Assembly (NCBI RefSeq): GCF_002575655.3
Contig: NC_053040.3
Coordinates: forward strand, 358,978,267-359,042,266
Source: Aegilops tauschii subsp. strangulata
Taxonomy: Eukaryota; Streptophyta; Magnoliopsida; Poales; Poaceae
Direction: 5' to 3'
Length of the DNA: 64,000 bases
The notes below the pieces were generated by a model. That model saw only the letters and a list, made by a program, of their open reading frames with translations, had not been told where the DNA came from and searched no databases. The translations under genes and the position numbers were made by a program. Of this stretch, positions 54,430 through 64,000 are shown in pieces. Position 1 is the stretch's first letter. Each line of letters starts with the position of its first letter.

Positions 54430-55170
54430 TTACAAGAGAGGAAATAGTTCATCCATCCATAATGCCCTGCTGCACATAATGCCATGTTGCTGGTGCAGCA
54501 TCTTCTTCTTCTTCTTCTTGTTCTTATTTTCTGTGGGAGACGGCTTCGCAACAAGCTCTCTGGACCTTGCAGCTATCTCGAAACTCACACGGGCATCTAC
54601 GGCAGCATACTTTATCCGCTCGTACGTCAAGGGATAATTCTCCCATCCAGACGACCTTAATGCCAGCGTCTCGTCACCCTTATGAAGATTTGTTCCTAGC
54701 ACAAAATTTGCTACGTCGAATAGGGATGGTGTCGGTTTATCACAATCTTCTACAGGAATTTTTATTCTGGTTTGTAGGTCAGCGATGCTTTTCTAATCAA
54801 GGTTGTATGGCTCCAACTTCTGTTTGTCCCCTGCGATGGCTGCCCCACAGAAGTATATGTCCTCCCGACACAAGAAATCGTGAAGCTCACCTGGTATGGA
54901 GGGCGCGTGTATGATGTGGTACACCAAAACATCATCTTCGAGGCACAATTGAAGGACAGCGGCGCATTGGATCTTCCCAGTGGCACGCTCCATGTACTCT
55001 GCGTCGAGACCGATGAAATTCATCTCCACCTTTTGGAGGGAGTTGGATACATTGTTGATCCACTTCCGAACAACCCTTGGGTGGTCGGTGACTATGGAAA
55101 TTATGCTCAACGAGCCTTCGACGAGGACATGTTGGACGCTAAAAACCTGCATCTCGGTCTCTTTCGCCAT
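54430..55170 (-). pseudogene. DEDDy 3'-5' exonuclease (WRN-exonuclease-like), one premature TAG
   Basis: A continuous 246-codon frame from ATG at 55170 (MAKETEMQVF) to the stop at 54430-54432. It is broken only by TAG at codon 126 (54793-54795), between EPYNLD and KSIADLQTRI. The catalytic set is complete: Exo I GLDAEY (D56, E58), Exo II AIAGDKQKLE (D115), Exo III Y188-A-A-V-D192. The C-terminus has a Lys run from a TTC microsatellite, perhaps a nuclear signal. Members of this family trim 3' ends of DNA or RNA. CAG to TAG would explain the stop. A TATA box lies 72 bp upstream. It is a separate paralogue of 22958-23761, not a recent duplicate: residues around the motifs differ widely. Of all host-type genes here it is the least damaged. 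Confidence 0.85.
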
Positions 55171-55241
55171 TTGGAACTGCTGGACCGGAGGGCTATGGTT
55201 TGGAGAATTAGGATTAGATGGCTAGTCTAACTGAAGAAGAT

Positions 55242-55253
55242 GATTATTTATAG
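55242..55253 (-). promoter_or_regulatory. TATA box of the exonuclease
   Basis: The minus strand reads CTATAAATAATC, 72 bp upstream of the ATG at 55170. Confidence 0.6.
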
Positions 55254-55482
55254 GGGCTTCGGAATTACTCCAGGAGGATGTGAAGAGGTTAAAACAATGT
55301 GAATGCAGTGTGGTTTGGATGCAAATGAAGATCAAGGAGTAGTGAAAAAGCCGAGGAAAATCGGTTCCCGATGGAGAAGTAAATGGGAGAAGTTATGCGC
55401 ATGCATGAGGAGAGGTGCGGTGGTTTGACTGCTGCATGCAATGGATTGGACGGGCTCTTCGGTTGCCTTTTCTCTCTCCCAC

Positions 55483-56958
55483 TGATACGTCTCCAACGTA
55501 TCTATAATTTTTCATTGCTCCATGCTATATTATCTTCTGTTTTGGACATTATTGGGCTTTATTATCCACTTTTATATTATTATTGGGACTAACCTATTAA
55601 CCGGAGGCCCATCCCAGAATTGCTGTTTTTTGCCTATTTCAGAGTTTCGCAGAAAAAGAATATCAAATGGAGTCCAAACGGAATGAAACCTTCGGGAACG
55701 TGATTTTTGGAATGAACATGATCCATGAGACTTGGACCCTACGTCAAGCAATCAACAGGGAAGCCACGAGGTAGGGGCGCGCCCTCCACCCTCGTGGGCC
55801 CCCTGTTGCTCCACCGACGTACTCCTTCCTCCTATATATACCTACGTACCCCCAAACGATCAGATACAGAGCCAAAAACCTAATTCCACCGCCGCAACCT
55901 TCTGTACCCACGAGATCCCATCTTGGGGCCTGTTCCAGAGCTCCGCCGGAGGGGGCATCCATCACGGAGGGCTTCTACATCAACACCATAGCCTCTCCGA
56001 TGAAGTGTGAGTAGTTTACTTCAGACCTTCGGGTCCATAGTTATTAGCTAGATGGCTTCTCTCTTTTTGGATCTCAATACAACGTTCTCCCCTCTCTCGT
56101 GGAGATCTATTCGATGTAATCTTCTTTTGCGGTGTGTTTGTTGAGACCGATGAATTGTGGGTTTATGATCAAGTTTATCCATGAACAATATTTGAATCTT
56201 CTGAATTCTTTTATGTATGATTGGTTATCTTTGCAAGTCTCTTCGAATTATCAGTTTGGTTTGGCCTACTAGATTGATCTTTCTTGAATGGGAGAAGTGC
56301 TTAGCTTTGGGTTCAATCTTGCGGTGTCCTTTCCCAGTGACAGTAGGGGCAGCAAGGCACGTATAGTATTGTTGCCATCGAGGATAACAAGATGGTTTTT
56401 TTATCATCTTGCATGAATTTATCCCTCTACATCATGTCATCTTGCTTAAGGCGTTACTCTGTTCGTATGAACTTAATACTCTAGATGCATGCTGGATAGC
56501 GGTCGATGTGTGGAGTAATAGTAGTAGATGCAGGCAGGAGTCGGTCTACTTGTCTCGGCCGCGATGCCTATATACATGATCATAACTAGATATTCTCATA
56601 ACTATGCTCAATTCTGTCAATTGCTCATAAGTAATTTGTTCACCCACCGTAAAATACTTATGCTCTTGAGAGAAGCCACTAGTGAAACCTATGGCCCCTG
56701 GGTCTATCTTCATCATATTAATCTTCCAACACTTAGTTATTTCTGTTGCTCTCGTAAGTGACCGTGTAGGGATTGACAACCCCTTATCGCATTGGTTGCG
56801 AGGATTTATTTGTTTTGTGTAGGTACGAGGGACTCGCGCGTAGCCTCCTACTGGATTGATACCTTGGTTCTCAAAAACTGAGGGAAATACTTACGCTACT
56901 TTGCTGCATCACCCTTTCCTCTTCAAGGGAAAACCAACGCAGTGCTCAAGAGGTAGCA
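55483..56958 (+). repeat. 5' LTR of copy (d), with a deletion
   Basis: 1476 bp against 1583 bp. The jump is from TTCTGTTGCT to CTCGTAAGTG at about 56750; the part matching about 62985-63070 is missing. The promoter stretch (about 55841-55850) is kept. Confidence 0.9.
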
Positions 56959-56969
56959 AGAAGGATTTC

Positions 56970-56987
56970 TGGCGCCGTTGCCGGGGA
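56970..56987 (+). other. Primer binding site of copy (d), tRNA-Asp type
   Basis: TGGCGCCGTTGCCGGGGA, 11 nt after the LTR, identical to copy (c). Confidence 0.85.
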
Positions 56988-57213
56988 GGTCTACGCAAAA
57001 GTCAACATACCAAGTACCCATCACAAACCCTTATCTCCCGCATTACATTATTTGCCATTTGGCTCTCGTTTTCCTCTCCCCCACTTCACCCTTGCCGTTT
57101 TATTCGCCCTTTTTTCGTTCGTCTTTTCGTTTGCCTTGATGTCTTACTTGGCTCGTTTACTCGTTTGGTTGAAATAGTTGAGTATTTATTCCTAAACAGA
57201 GAAGCTAATATCT

Positions 57214-58047
57214 ATGGATCCTCATCTGCTTGCCAATCTTTTTAAGAGATCCAATTATGATGAACCAATTCCTAGTGATTTGGATGCACTAGATTACCTT
57301 TATAAGGTTTTGCTTGAAATCCGTGATTCTGAAAATTGTGATGAAGTGCTTTATGAAGTGATTCACAATAGATCTTTGAATAAAAAGCATGATTGCAATG
57401 ATTTTATTATAAATTCTATTGATGTAAATTATGCTAATAATATGCAAAACCCTAAGCTTGGGGATGCTAGTTTTGCTATGTCCACTACCTGTTGCAATAA
57501 TCATGATTGGGGAGATTCTTCTTATGATCTTGAAAATTTATTTATGCCCCATGATGAATATAAGATTGATAATAGTGTTTGCAATAATATTAAAAGTGGG
57601 TTTGGAAGAGTGTCAACCTTAGATCCCACATATTTGGATAATATTCAATCTTATGAAATTTTTGATAAAAGTGGGCTTGGAGAAATCATGACTTTAGTTA
57701 ATGATAATCCCACTATTTTGGAAGAGTGTCAACTTCGCATGCATGTGGATCGTGTTGAGAATATGTTATGTGATACCTATATTGTTGAATTTTCTTATGA
57801 TCCTACATGTAATTATTATGAGAGAGGAAAATACGGATATAGAAATTTTCATGTTACTAAATTACCTCTCGTTATGTTGAGATTGCTATTGTTCCTTTCC
57901 GCTTCCTTGCATATGCTAGTTTTTGCTTGCTATGATAATTTGTTATTCTATAAGATGCCTATGCATAGGAAGTATGTTAGACTTAGATGTGTTTGTCATG
58001 TGTTTTATGATGCTCTCTTTGTGCTTCAATTCTTGTCTTTCATGTGA
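57214..58047 (+). CDS. Sabrina-like (d) protein: unrecognised, with a membrane segment
   Basis: A 277-codon intact frame starting MDPHLLANLFKRS after the family's common leader. The first 210 residues are acidic and rich in Asn, Asp and Tyr (YDLENLFMPHDEYKIDN, YLDNIQSYEIFDKSG). Residues 217-240 are strongly hydrophobic (LVMLRLLLFLSASLHMLVF), followed by basic MHRKYVRLR and a second hydrophobic end. It has Cys pairs (CC near 93-94). There is no gag, protease or RT motif. Membrane-type ORFs occur in Athila relatives as env-like genes, but those lie 3' of pol, and nothing here identifies this one as such. A 15-base copy of the polypurine tract (57454-57468) lies inside the frame. Function unknown. 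Confidence 0.6.
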   Translation: MDPHLLANLFKRSNYDEPIPSDLDALDYLYKVLLEIRDSENCDEVLYEVIHNRSLNKKHDCNDFIINSIDVNYANNMQNPKLGDASFAMSTTCCNNHDWGDSSYDLENLFMPHDEYKIDNSVCNNIKSGFGRVSTLDPTYLDNIQSYEIFDKSGLGEIMTLVNDNPTILEECQLRMHVDRVENMLCDTYIVEFSYDPTCNYYERGKYGYRNFHVTKLPLVMLRLLLFLSASLHMLVFACYDNLLFYKMPMHRKYVRLRCVCHVFYDALFVLQFLSFM

Positions 58048-61000
58048 GCATCATTAAAATTATCAATGCCTAGCTAAAAGGCTTTAAAGAAAAGCGCTTG
58101 TTGGGAGACAACCCAATATTTTTCCTTGCTGTTATTCAATGAATGTTTGATCTAGCCTCTGGTTAGATGTGTTTTTATGTTTTAATTAGTGTTTGTGCCA
58201 AGTTAAACCTATAGGATCTTCTTGGATGATAGTTATTTGATCTTGCTGTAATTTCCAGAAACTTTCTGTTCACGAAAATAATTGTTAAAAATCACCAGAA
58301 CGTGATAAAATATTGATGCCAATTGCTGCTGATAAATTAAAAAATTGTCTAGGTCGTCCTATTTTGGCTGATTTTTTGGAGTTCCAGAAGTTTGCGTTAG
58401 TTACAGATTACTACAGACTGTTCTGTTTTAGACAGATTTTGTTTTTCGTGTGTTGTTTGCTTATTTTGATGAATCTATGGCTAGTAAAATAGTTTATAAA
58501 CCATAGATAATTTGGAATACAGTAGTTTTAACACCAATATGAATGAGTTCATTACCGTACCTTGAAGTGGTCTTTTTTTTTCTTTCGCTAACGGAGCTCG
58601 CGAGATTTTCTCCTAAGTTTTGTGTTGTGAAGTTTTTAAGTTTTGGGTGAAATGTTTGATGGATTATGGAACAAGGAGTGGCAAGAGCCTAAGCATGGGG
58701 ATGCCCATGGCACCCCGAAGATAATCTAAGGACACCTAAAAGTCAAAGCTTGGGGATGCCCCGGAAGGCATCCCCTCTTTCGTCTACTTCCATCGGTAAC
58801 TTTACTTGGAGCTATATTTTTATTCACCACATGATATGTGTTTTGCTTGGAGCGTCTTGTATGATTTGAGTCTTTGCTTTTTAGTTTACCACAATCATCC
58901 TTGCTGTACACACCTTTTGAGAGACACACATGATTCGGAAATTATTAGAATACTCTATGTGCTTCACTTATATCTTTTGAGTTATATAGTTTTTGCTCTA
59001 GTACTTCACTTATATCTTTTAGAGAACGGTGGTGGATTTGTTTTATAGAAACTATTGATCTCTCATGCTTCCATTAGATTATTTTGAGAGTCTTAATTAG
59101 CATGGTAATTTGCTTAAATAATCCTAATATGCTAGGTATTCAAGATTAGTAAAAACTTTCTTATGAGTGCGTTGAATACTAAGAGAAGTTTGATGCTTGA
59201 TGATTGTTTTGAGACATGGAGGTAGTGATATTAAAGTCGTGCTAGTTGAGTAGTTGTGAATTTGAGAAATACTTGTGTTGAAGTTTGCATGTCCCGTAGC
59301 ATGCACGTATGGTAAACGTTATGTAACAAATTTGAAACATGAGGTGTTCTTTGATTGTCTTCCTTATGAGTGGCGGTCGGGGACGAGCGATGGTCTTTTC
59401 CTACCAATCTATCCCCCTAGGAGCATGCGCGTAGTGCTTGGTTTTTTATGACTTGTAGATTTTTGCAATAAGTATGTGAGTTCTTTATGACTAATGTTGA
59501 GTCCATGGATTATACGCACTCTCACCTTTCCACCATTGCTAGCCTCTTCGGTACCGTGCATTGCCCTTTCTCACATTGAGAGTTGGTGCAAACTTCGCCG
59601 GTGCATCCAAACCCCGTGATATGATACGCTCTTTCACACTTAAACCTCCTTATATCTTCCTCAAAACAGCCACCATACCTACCTATTATGGCATTTCCAT
59701 AGCCATTCCAAGATATATTGCCATGCAACTTTCCACCATCCAGTTTATCATGACACGTTCATCATTGTCATATTGCTTCGCATGATCATGTAGTTGACAT
59801 AGTATTCATGGCAAAGCCACCATTCATAATTCTTTCATACATGTCACTCTTGGTTCATTGCATATCCCGGTACACCGCCGGAGGCATTCATATAGAGTCA
59901 TACTTTGTTCTAGTATCGAGTTGTAATCATTGAGTTGTAAATAAATAGAAGTGTGATGATCATCATTTTCTAGAGCATTGTCCCAAGTGAGGAATAAAAA
60001 ACAGAGAAAGGCCATAAAAAAAGGGATAATTAGATTTATGCCCCTAGTTGTGTCCCACTCGTCTGTTTTACCCCTAATTCCCAAAAGTCAATGGTTCTGT
60101 CCAAGTCACTTTGCTCCTATTATGCTTTTGCCCTTTGACCGTTTGACCATCAGTTTGAAAACTTCATAACTAATTCATACTAAATCAGAAAAATGCAAAT
60201 TAGATACCAAAATGTTCAGAAAAACATCACCTATATGTCAGTGTCATTTGCATTCATGAAAAAGTGTTGGAAAGTGCCCATCCGAGTTTTAGCTCTTATG
60301 CTACCACCATGAATAGGAAAATCTAAAGAAGTCCAATTTTTTTAAAAAAAATTGGTGGCAAAGAATGACAAATGTTTTAAGTGCCTGCCAAGTTTCATCA
60401 GGGAATAACATTCGTGGGTGCCGTGGCAAAAAAACAATCAGCACTCCAAAATAGATTATTTTTTTGCCACGACTTCCACGAATGTCGTTCCCTAATGAAA
60501 CTTGGCAAGCACTTAGAACATTTGTTGTTCTTCGCCACCATATTTTTTTGAATTTTTTTAGAGTTCACTATTCATGGTGGTATCAAAAGAGCTAAAACTC
60601 GGATGTGCACTTTCCAACACTTTTTTCATGAATGCAAATGACACTGACATATAGGTGATGTTTTTCTGAACATTTTGGTATCTAATTTGCATTTTTCTGA
60701 TTTAGTATGAATTAGTTATGAAGTTTTCAAACTGAAGGTCAAACGGTCAAAGGGCAAAAGCATAATAGGAGCAAAGTGACTTGTACAGAACCATTGACTT
60801 TTGGGAATTAGGGGTAAAACAGACGAGTGGGACACAACTAGGGGCATAAATCTAATTATCCCTAAAAAAAAGAGAAGGCCCAAAAAAATGAGAGAAAAAG
60901 AGAGAAGGGGCAATGTTACTATCCTTTACCACACTTGTGCTTCAAAGTAGCACCACAATCTTCATGATAGAGAGTCTCTTGTTTTGTCACTTTCATATAC

Positions 61001-61696
61001 TAGTGGGAATTTTTTTCATTATAGAACTTGGCTTGTATATTCCAACAATGGGCCTCCTCAAGTGCCCTAGGTCTTCGTGAGCAAGCAAGTTTGATGCACA
61101 CCCACTTAGTTTCTTTTGTTGAGCTTTCATATATTTATAGCTCTAGTGCATCCGTTGCATGGCAATCCCTACTCCTTGCATTAACATCAATCGATGGGCA
61201 TCTCCATAGCTCATTGATTAGCCTCGTTGATGTGAGACTTTCTCCTTTTTTGTCTTCTCCACATAACCCCCATCATCATATTCTATTCCACCCATGGTGC
61301 TATGTCCATGGCTCACGCTCATGTATTGCGTGAGGGTTTATAAGTTTGAGATTACTAAAGTATGAAACAATTGCTTGGCTTGTCATCGGGGATGTGCATG
61401 ATGAGTGCATTCTTGTGTGACGAAGATGGAGCATGACTAAACTATATGATTTTGTAGGGATGAACTTTCTTTGGCCATGTTATTTCGAGAGGACATAATT
61501 GCTTAGTTAGTATGCTTGAAGTATTATTATTTTTATGTCAATATGAACTTTTATCTTGAATCTTTCAGATCTGAATATTCATACCACAATTAAGAAGAAT
61601 TACATTGAAATTATGCCAAGTAGCACTCCGCATCAAAAATTCTGTTTTTATCATTTACCTACTCGAGGACGAGCAGGAATTAAGCTTGGGGATGCT
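58048..61696 (+). other. 3' noncoding module of copy (d)
   Basis: It matches (a)-(c): post-ORF block with TTGGGAGACAACCCAA at 58069-58118, perfect 9-bp hairpin at 58752-58775, polypurine tract at 61682-61696. It is interrupted by the fold-back element at 60023-60862. Confidence 0.72.
60023..60862. mobile_element. Fold-back element, 840 bp, almost entirely inverted repeat
   Basis: The left arm starts GGGATAATTAGATTTATGCC and the right arm is its inverse, ending at 60862. The arms are about 405 bp each and meet around a 23-nt loop near 60451-60473, with inner stem CGTGGCAAAAAAA/TTTTTTTGCCACG. The duplication TAAAAAAA is at 60015-60022 and 60863-60870, 8 bp. Arms are similar but not identical (for example AGTGCCTGCC against the inverse of GGCAAGCACT). 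There is no ORF. Long inverted arms suggest a Mutator- or hAT-like non-autonomous fold-back element. Confidence 0.92.
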
Positions 61697-63279
61697 TGAT
61701 ACGTCACCAACGTATCTATAGTTTTTGATTGCTCCATGCTATATTATCTTCTGTTTTGGACATTATTGGGCTTTATTATCCACTTTTATATTATTTTGGG
61801 ACTAACCTATTAACCAGAGGCCCAGCCCAGAATTGCTGTTTTTTGCCTATTTCAGAGTTTCGCAGAAACGAATATCAAGCGGAGTCCAAACGGAATGAAA
61901 ACCTTCGGGAACGTGATTTTTGGAACGAACATGATCCAGGAGACTTGGACCCTACGTCAAGCAATCAACAGGGAAGCCACGAGGTAGGGGGCGTGCCTAC
62001 CCCCCAGGGCGCGCCCTCCACCCTCGTGGGCCCCCTGTTGCTCCACCGACGTACTCCTTCCTCCTATATATACCTACATACCCCCAAACGATCAGATACG
62101 TAGCCAAAAACCTAATTCCATGCCGCAACCTTCTTTACCCACGAGATCCCATCTTGGGGCCTGTTCCGGAGCTCCGCCGGAGGGGGCATCCATCATGGAG
62201 GGCTTCTACATCAACACCATAGCCTCTCCGATGAAGTGTGAGTAGTTTACTTCAGACCTTCGGGTCCATAGTTATTAGCTAGATGGCTTCTTCTCTCTTT
62301 TTGGATCTGAATACAATGTTCTCCCCCTCTCTCGTGGAGATCTATTCGATGTAATCTTCTTTTGCGGTGTGTTTGTTGGGACCGATGAATTGTGGGTTTA
62401 TGATCAAGTTTATCTATGAACAATATTTGAATCTTCTGAATTCTTTTATGTATGATTGGTTATCTTTGCAAGTCTCTTCGAATTATCAGTTTGGTTTGGC
62501 CTACTACATTGATCTTTCTTGCAATGGGAGAAGTGCTTAGCTTTGGGTTCAATCTTGCGGTGTCCTTTCCAAGTGACAGTAGGGGCAACAAGGCACGTAT
62601 AGTATTTCTGCCATCGAGGATAACAAGATGGGTATTTTTTATCATATTGCATGAATTTATCCCTCTACATCATGTCATCTTGCTTAAGGCATTACTCTGT
62701 TCTTATGAACTTAATACTCTAGATGCATGCTGGATAGCAGTCAATGTGTGGAGTAATAGTAGTAGATGCAGGCAGGAGTCGGTCTACTTGTCTCGGACGT
62801 GATGCCTATATACATGATCGTACCTAGATATTCTCATAACTATTCCCAATTCTGTCAATTGCTCAACAGTAATTTGTTCACCCACCGTAAAATACTTATG
62901 CTCTTGAGAGAAGCCACTAGTGAAACCTATGGCCCCCGGGTCTATCTTCATCATATTAATCTTCCAACACTTAGTTATTTCCGTTGCTTTTTACTTTGCT
63001 TTTATTTTACTTTGCATCTTTATCACAAAAATACCAAAAATATTATCCTATCATATCTATCAGATCTCACTCTCGTAAGTGATCGTGTAGGGATTGACAA
63101 CCCCTTATCGCGTTGGTTGCGAGGATTTATTTGTTTTGTGTAGGTACGAGGGACTCGCGCATAGCCTCCTACTGGATTGATACCTTGGTTCTCAAAAACT
63201 GAGGGAAATACTTACGCTACTTTGTTGCATCACCGTTTCCTCTTCAAGGGAAAACCAACGCAGTGCTCAAGAGGTAGCA
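61697..63279 (+). repeat. 3' LTR of copy (d)
   Basis: 1583 bp, complete, ending GAGGTAGCA. Confidence 0.9.
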
Positions 63280-63284
63280 CCCAC

Positions 63285-64000
63285 GCGCACAGAGTGGCCC
63301 ACTTACATGCTGCAGTTTATTGGCTGGAGTCTGGCTGCACCTGCTCATGCGTACGCTAATTAATGTTGTGAATGCGGGGCATGGAGGGAAATGGGCGCAT
63401 GCAAAAGGGTATATACGCAGACTAATTAGAGAAATACTGAAAAAAGTTATGCGCAGACAAAAGAGGACCGGAGGGAGTACTACTCATCTTCCTACTACGG
63501 TTAAGGAATATGTGGTTATCCTCAAAAAATAAAAGTCCTTCTTCGCGCTTCCGCATGCACGAGAATTTGGTTCTGCTCGCAATATGGATGATAGCTGGAG
63601 GATGAAGTGAACCCAGAGGCATGCTAGCACGGGAGTGTACTCATGTTCCTACTACTCCTACTACTAGTAGTAGTACAACTGTGGTACACTTGATGGTCAA
63701 AATACTATTATTCATCCGGTGCTCACAGTGAAGTGACAAGACCCTGCGCCCGAGGTGACACCAGTCTAGGCGGCGTGTCCGGGTTACCAAAGTCAGCCTC
63801 ACCTTGTGCACTATGCAGTCACTGTCACCGCCGCTGTATAGCATGCCTCGCCTCGTCTCCCTCTCCCCTAGCACCACTCCATCTCCATCTCCATCTCGCC
63901 GGAGATCCTGAGGTCACTCTTCATTATCTCATTGTGCCCCGGCATACCCTCGCCTCGCTCGCCTCCCCCAGTACCACTATTCCCTCGCTAGCCGCTCCAG
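63285..64000. other. Right flank, no gene called
   Basis: This sequence was joined to 55477 before copy (d) inserted. It holds the palindrome CTACTACTAGTAGTAG near 63658-63673 and a C/T-rich region after 63840 with CCATCTCCATCTCCATCTC (63879-63897) that could be a gene leader running off the window. Confidence 0.35.

Larger units (their letters stand above)
55483..63279 (+). mobile_element. Sabrina-like LTR retrotransposon, copy (d)
   Basis: The TSD CCCAC lies at 55478-55482 and 63280-63284. The LTRs are 55483-56958 and 61697-63279; the internal region is 56959-61696. The primer site is perfect (56970-56987) and the polypurine tract is at 61682-61696. It contains a fold-back element. Its ORF is unrelated to those of (a)-(c). 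It inserted about 310 bp upstream of the exonuclease start and cuts its promoter flank. Confidence 0.93.

Overview
The window is intergenic DNA of a large grass genome. LTR families, CACTA arms, Stowaway elements and Helitron ends all look like those of Triticeae (wheat, Aegilops or barley relatives); this is recognition from memory, not a database hit. No tRNA, rRNA or CRISPR was seen. No clearly intact host gene was found. What looks genic is pseudogenised, captured by transposons, or of unknown function.

Layout. 1-966: minus-strand fragment of a transposon protein. 967-1546 and 18411-18740: a TGTGCGAT-rich DNA-transposon arm split by a Sabrina-like LTR retrotransposon, copy (a) (1547-18410, minus, TSD GGAGC). 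That copy is itself split by a young Tekay/Del-type chromovirus (3127-13119, minus, TSD AGCAT). 18.8-24.9 kb: a pseudogene and a 189-codon ORF tail to tail, a 505-bp tandem repeat broken by a second arm, a four-stop DEDDy 3'-5' exonuclease pseudogene, and an F-box/FBD exon. 24.9-27.1 kb: a CACTA end with GGCCC subterminal repeats and a coiled-coil exon. Sabrina-like copies (b) (27149-34076, minus, TSD GGGAG) and (c) (35103-42422, plus, TSD GTACA) interrupt the following DNA. 42.4-55.5 kb: a mosaic of minisatellites, Stowaway elements, Helitron 3' ends, a tRNA-like SINE head, an ORF with one premature stop (50309-50851) and a second exonuclease with one premature stop (54430-55170). 55483-63279: Sabrina-like copy (d) (plus, TSD CCCAC), carrying an 840-bp fold-back element. 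63285-64000: no recognised feature.

How the parts relate. The four Sabrina-like copies share LTRs, a tRNA-Asp-type primer site, a 5' leader and a roughly 2.8-kb 3' noncoding module with conserved hairpins. None encodes reverse transcriptase. The ORF between the modules differs: coiled coil plus aspartic protease in (a) and (c), a gag-like protein in (b), and an unrelated membrane-type protein in (d). This suggests a retrotransposon family that is mobilised in trans and whose coding parts are spread over different copies. The chromovirus keeps RT, RNase H and integrase but has lost the end of gag, the zinc knuckle and protease, and it carries an extra ORF ahead of gag.

Six of seven premature stops in the four host-type pseudogenes are TAG. 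This fits C-to-T decay of CAG (CHG) sites in methylated DNA.
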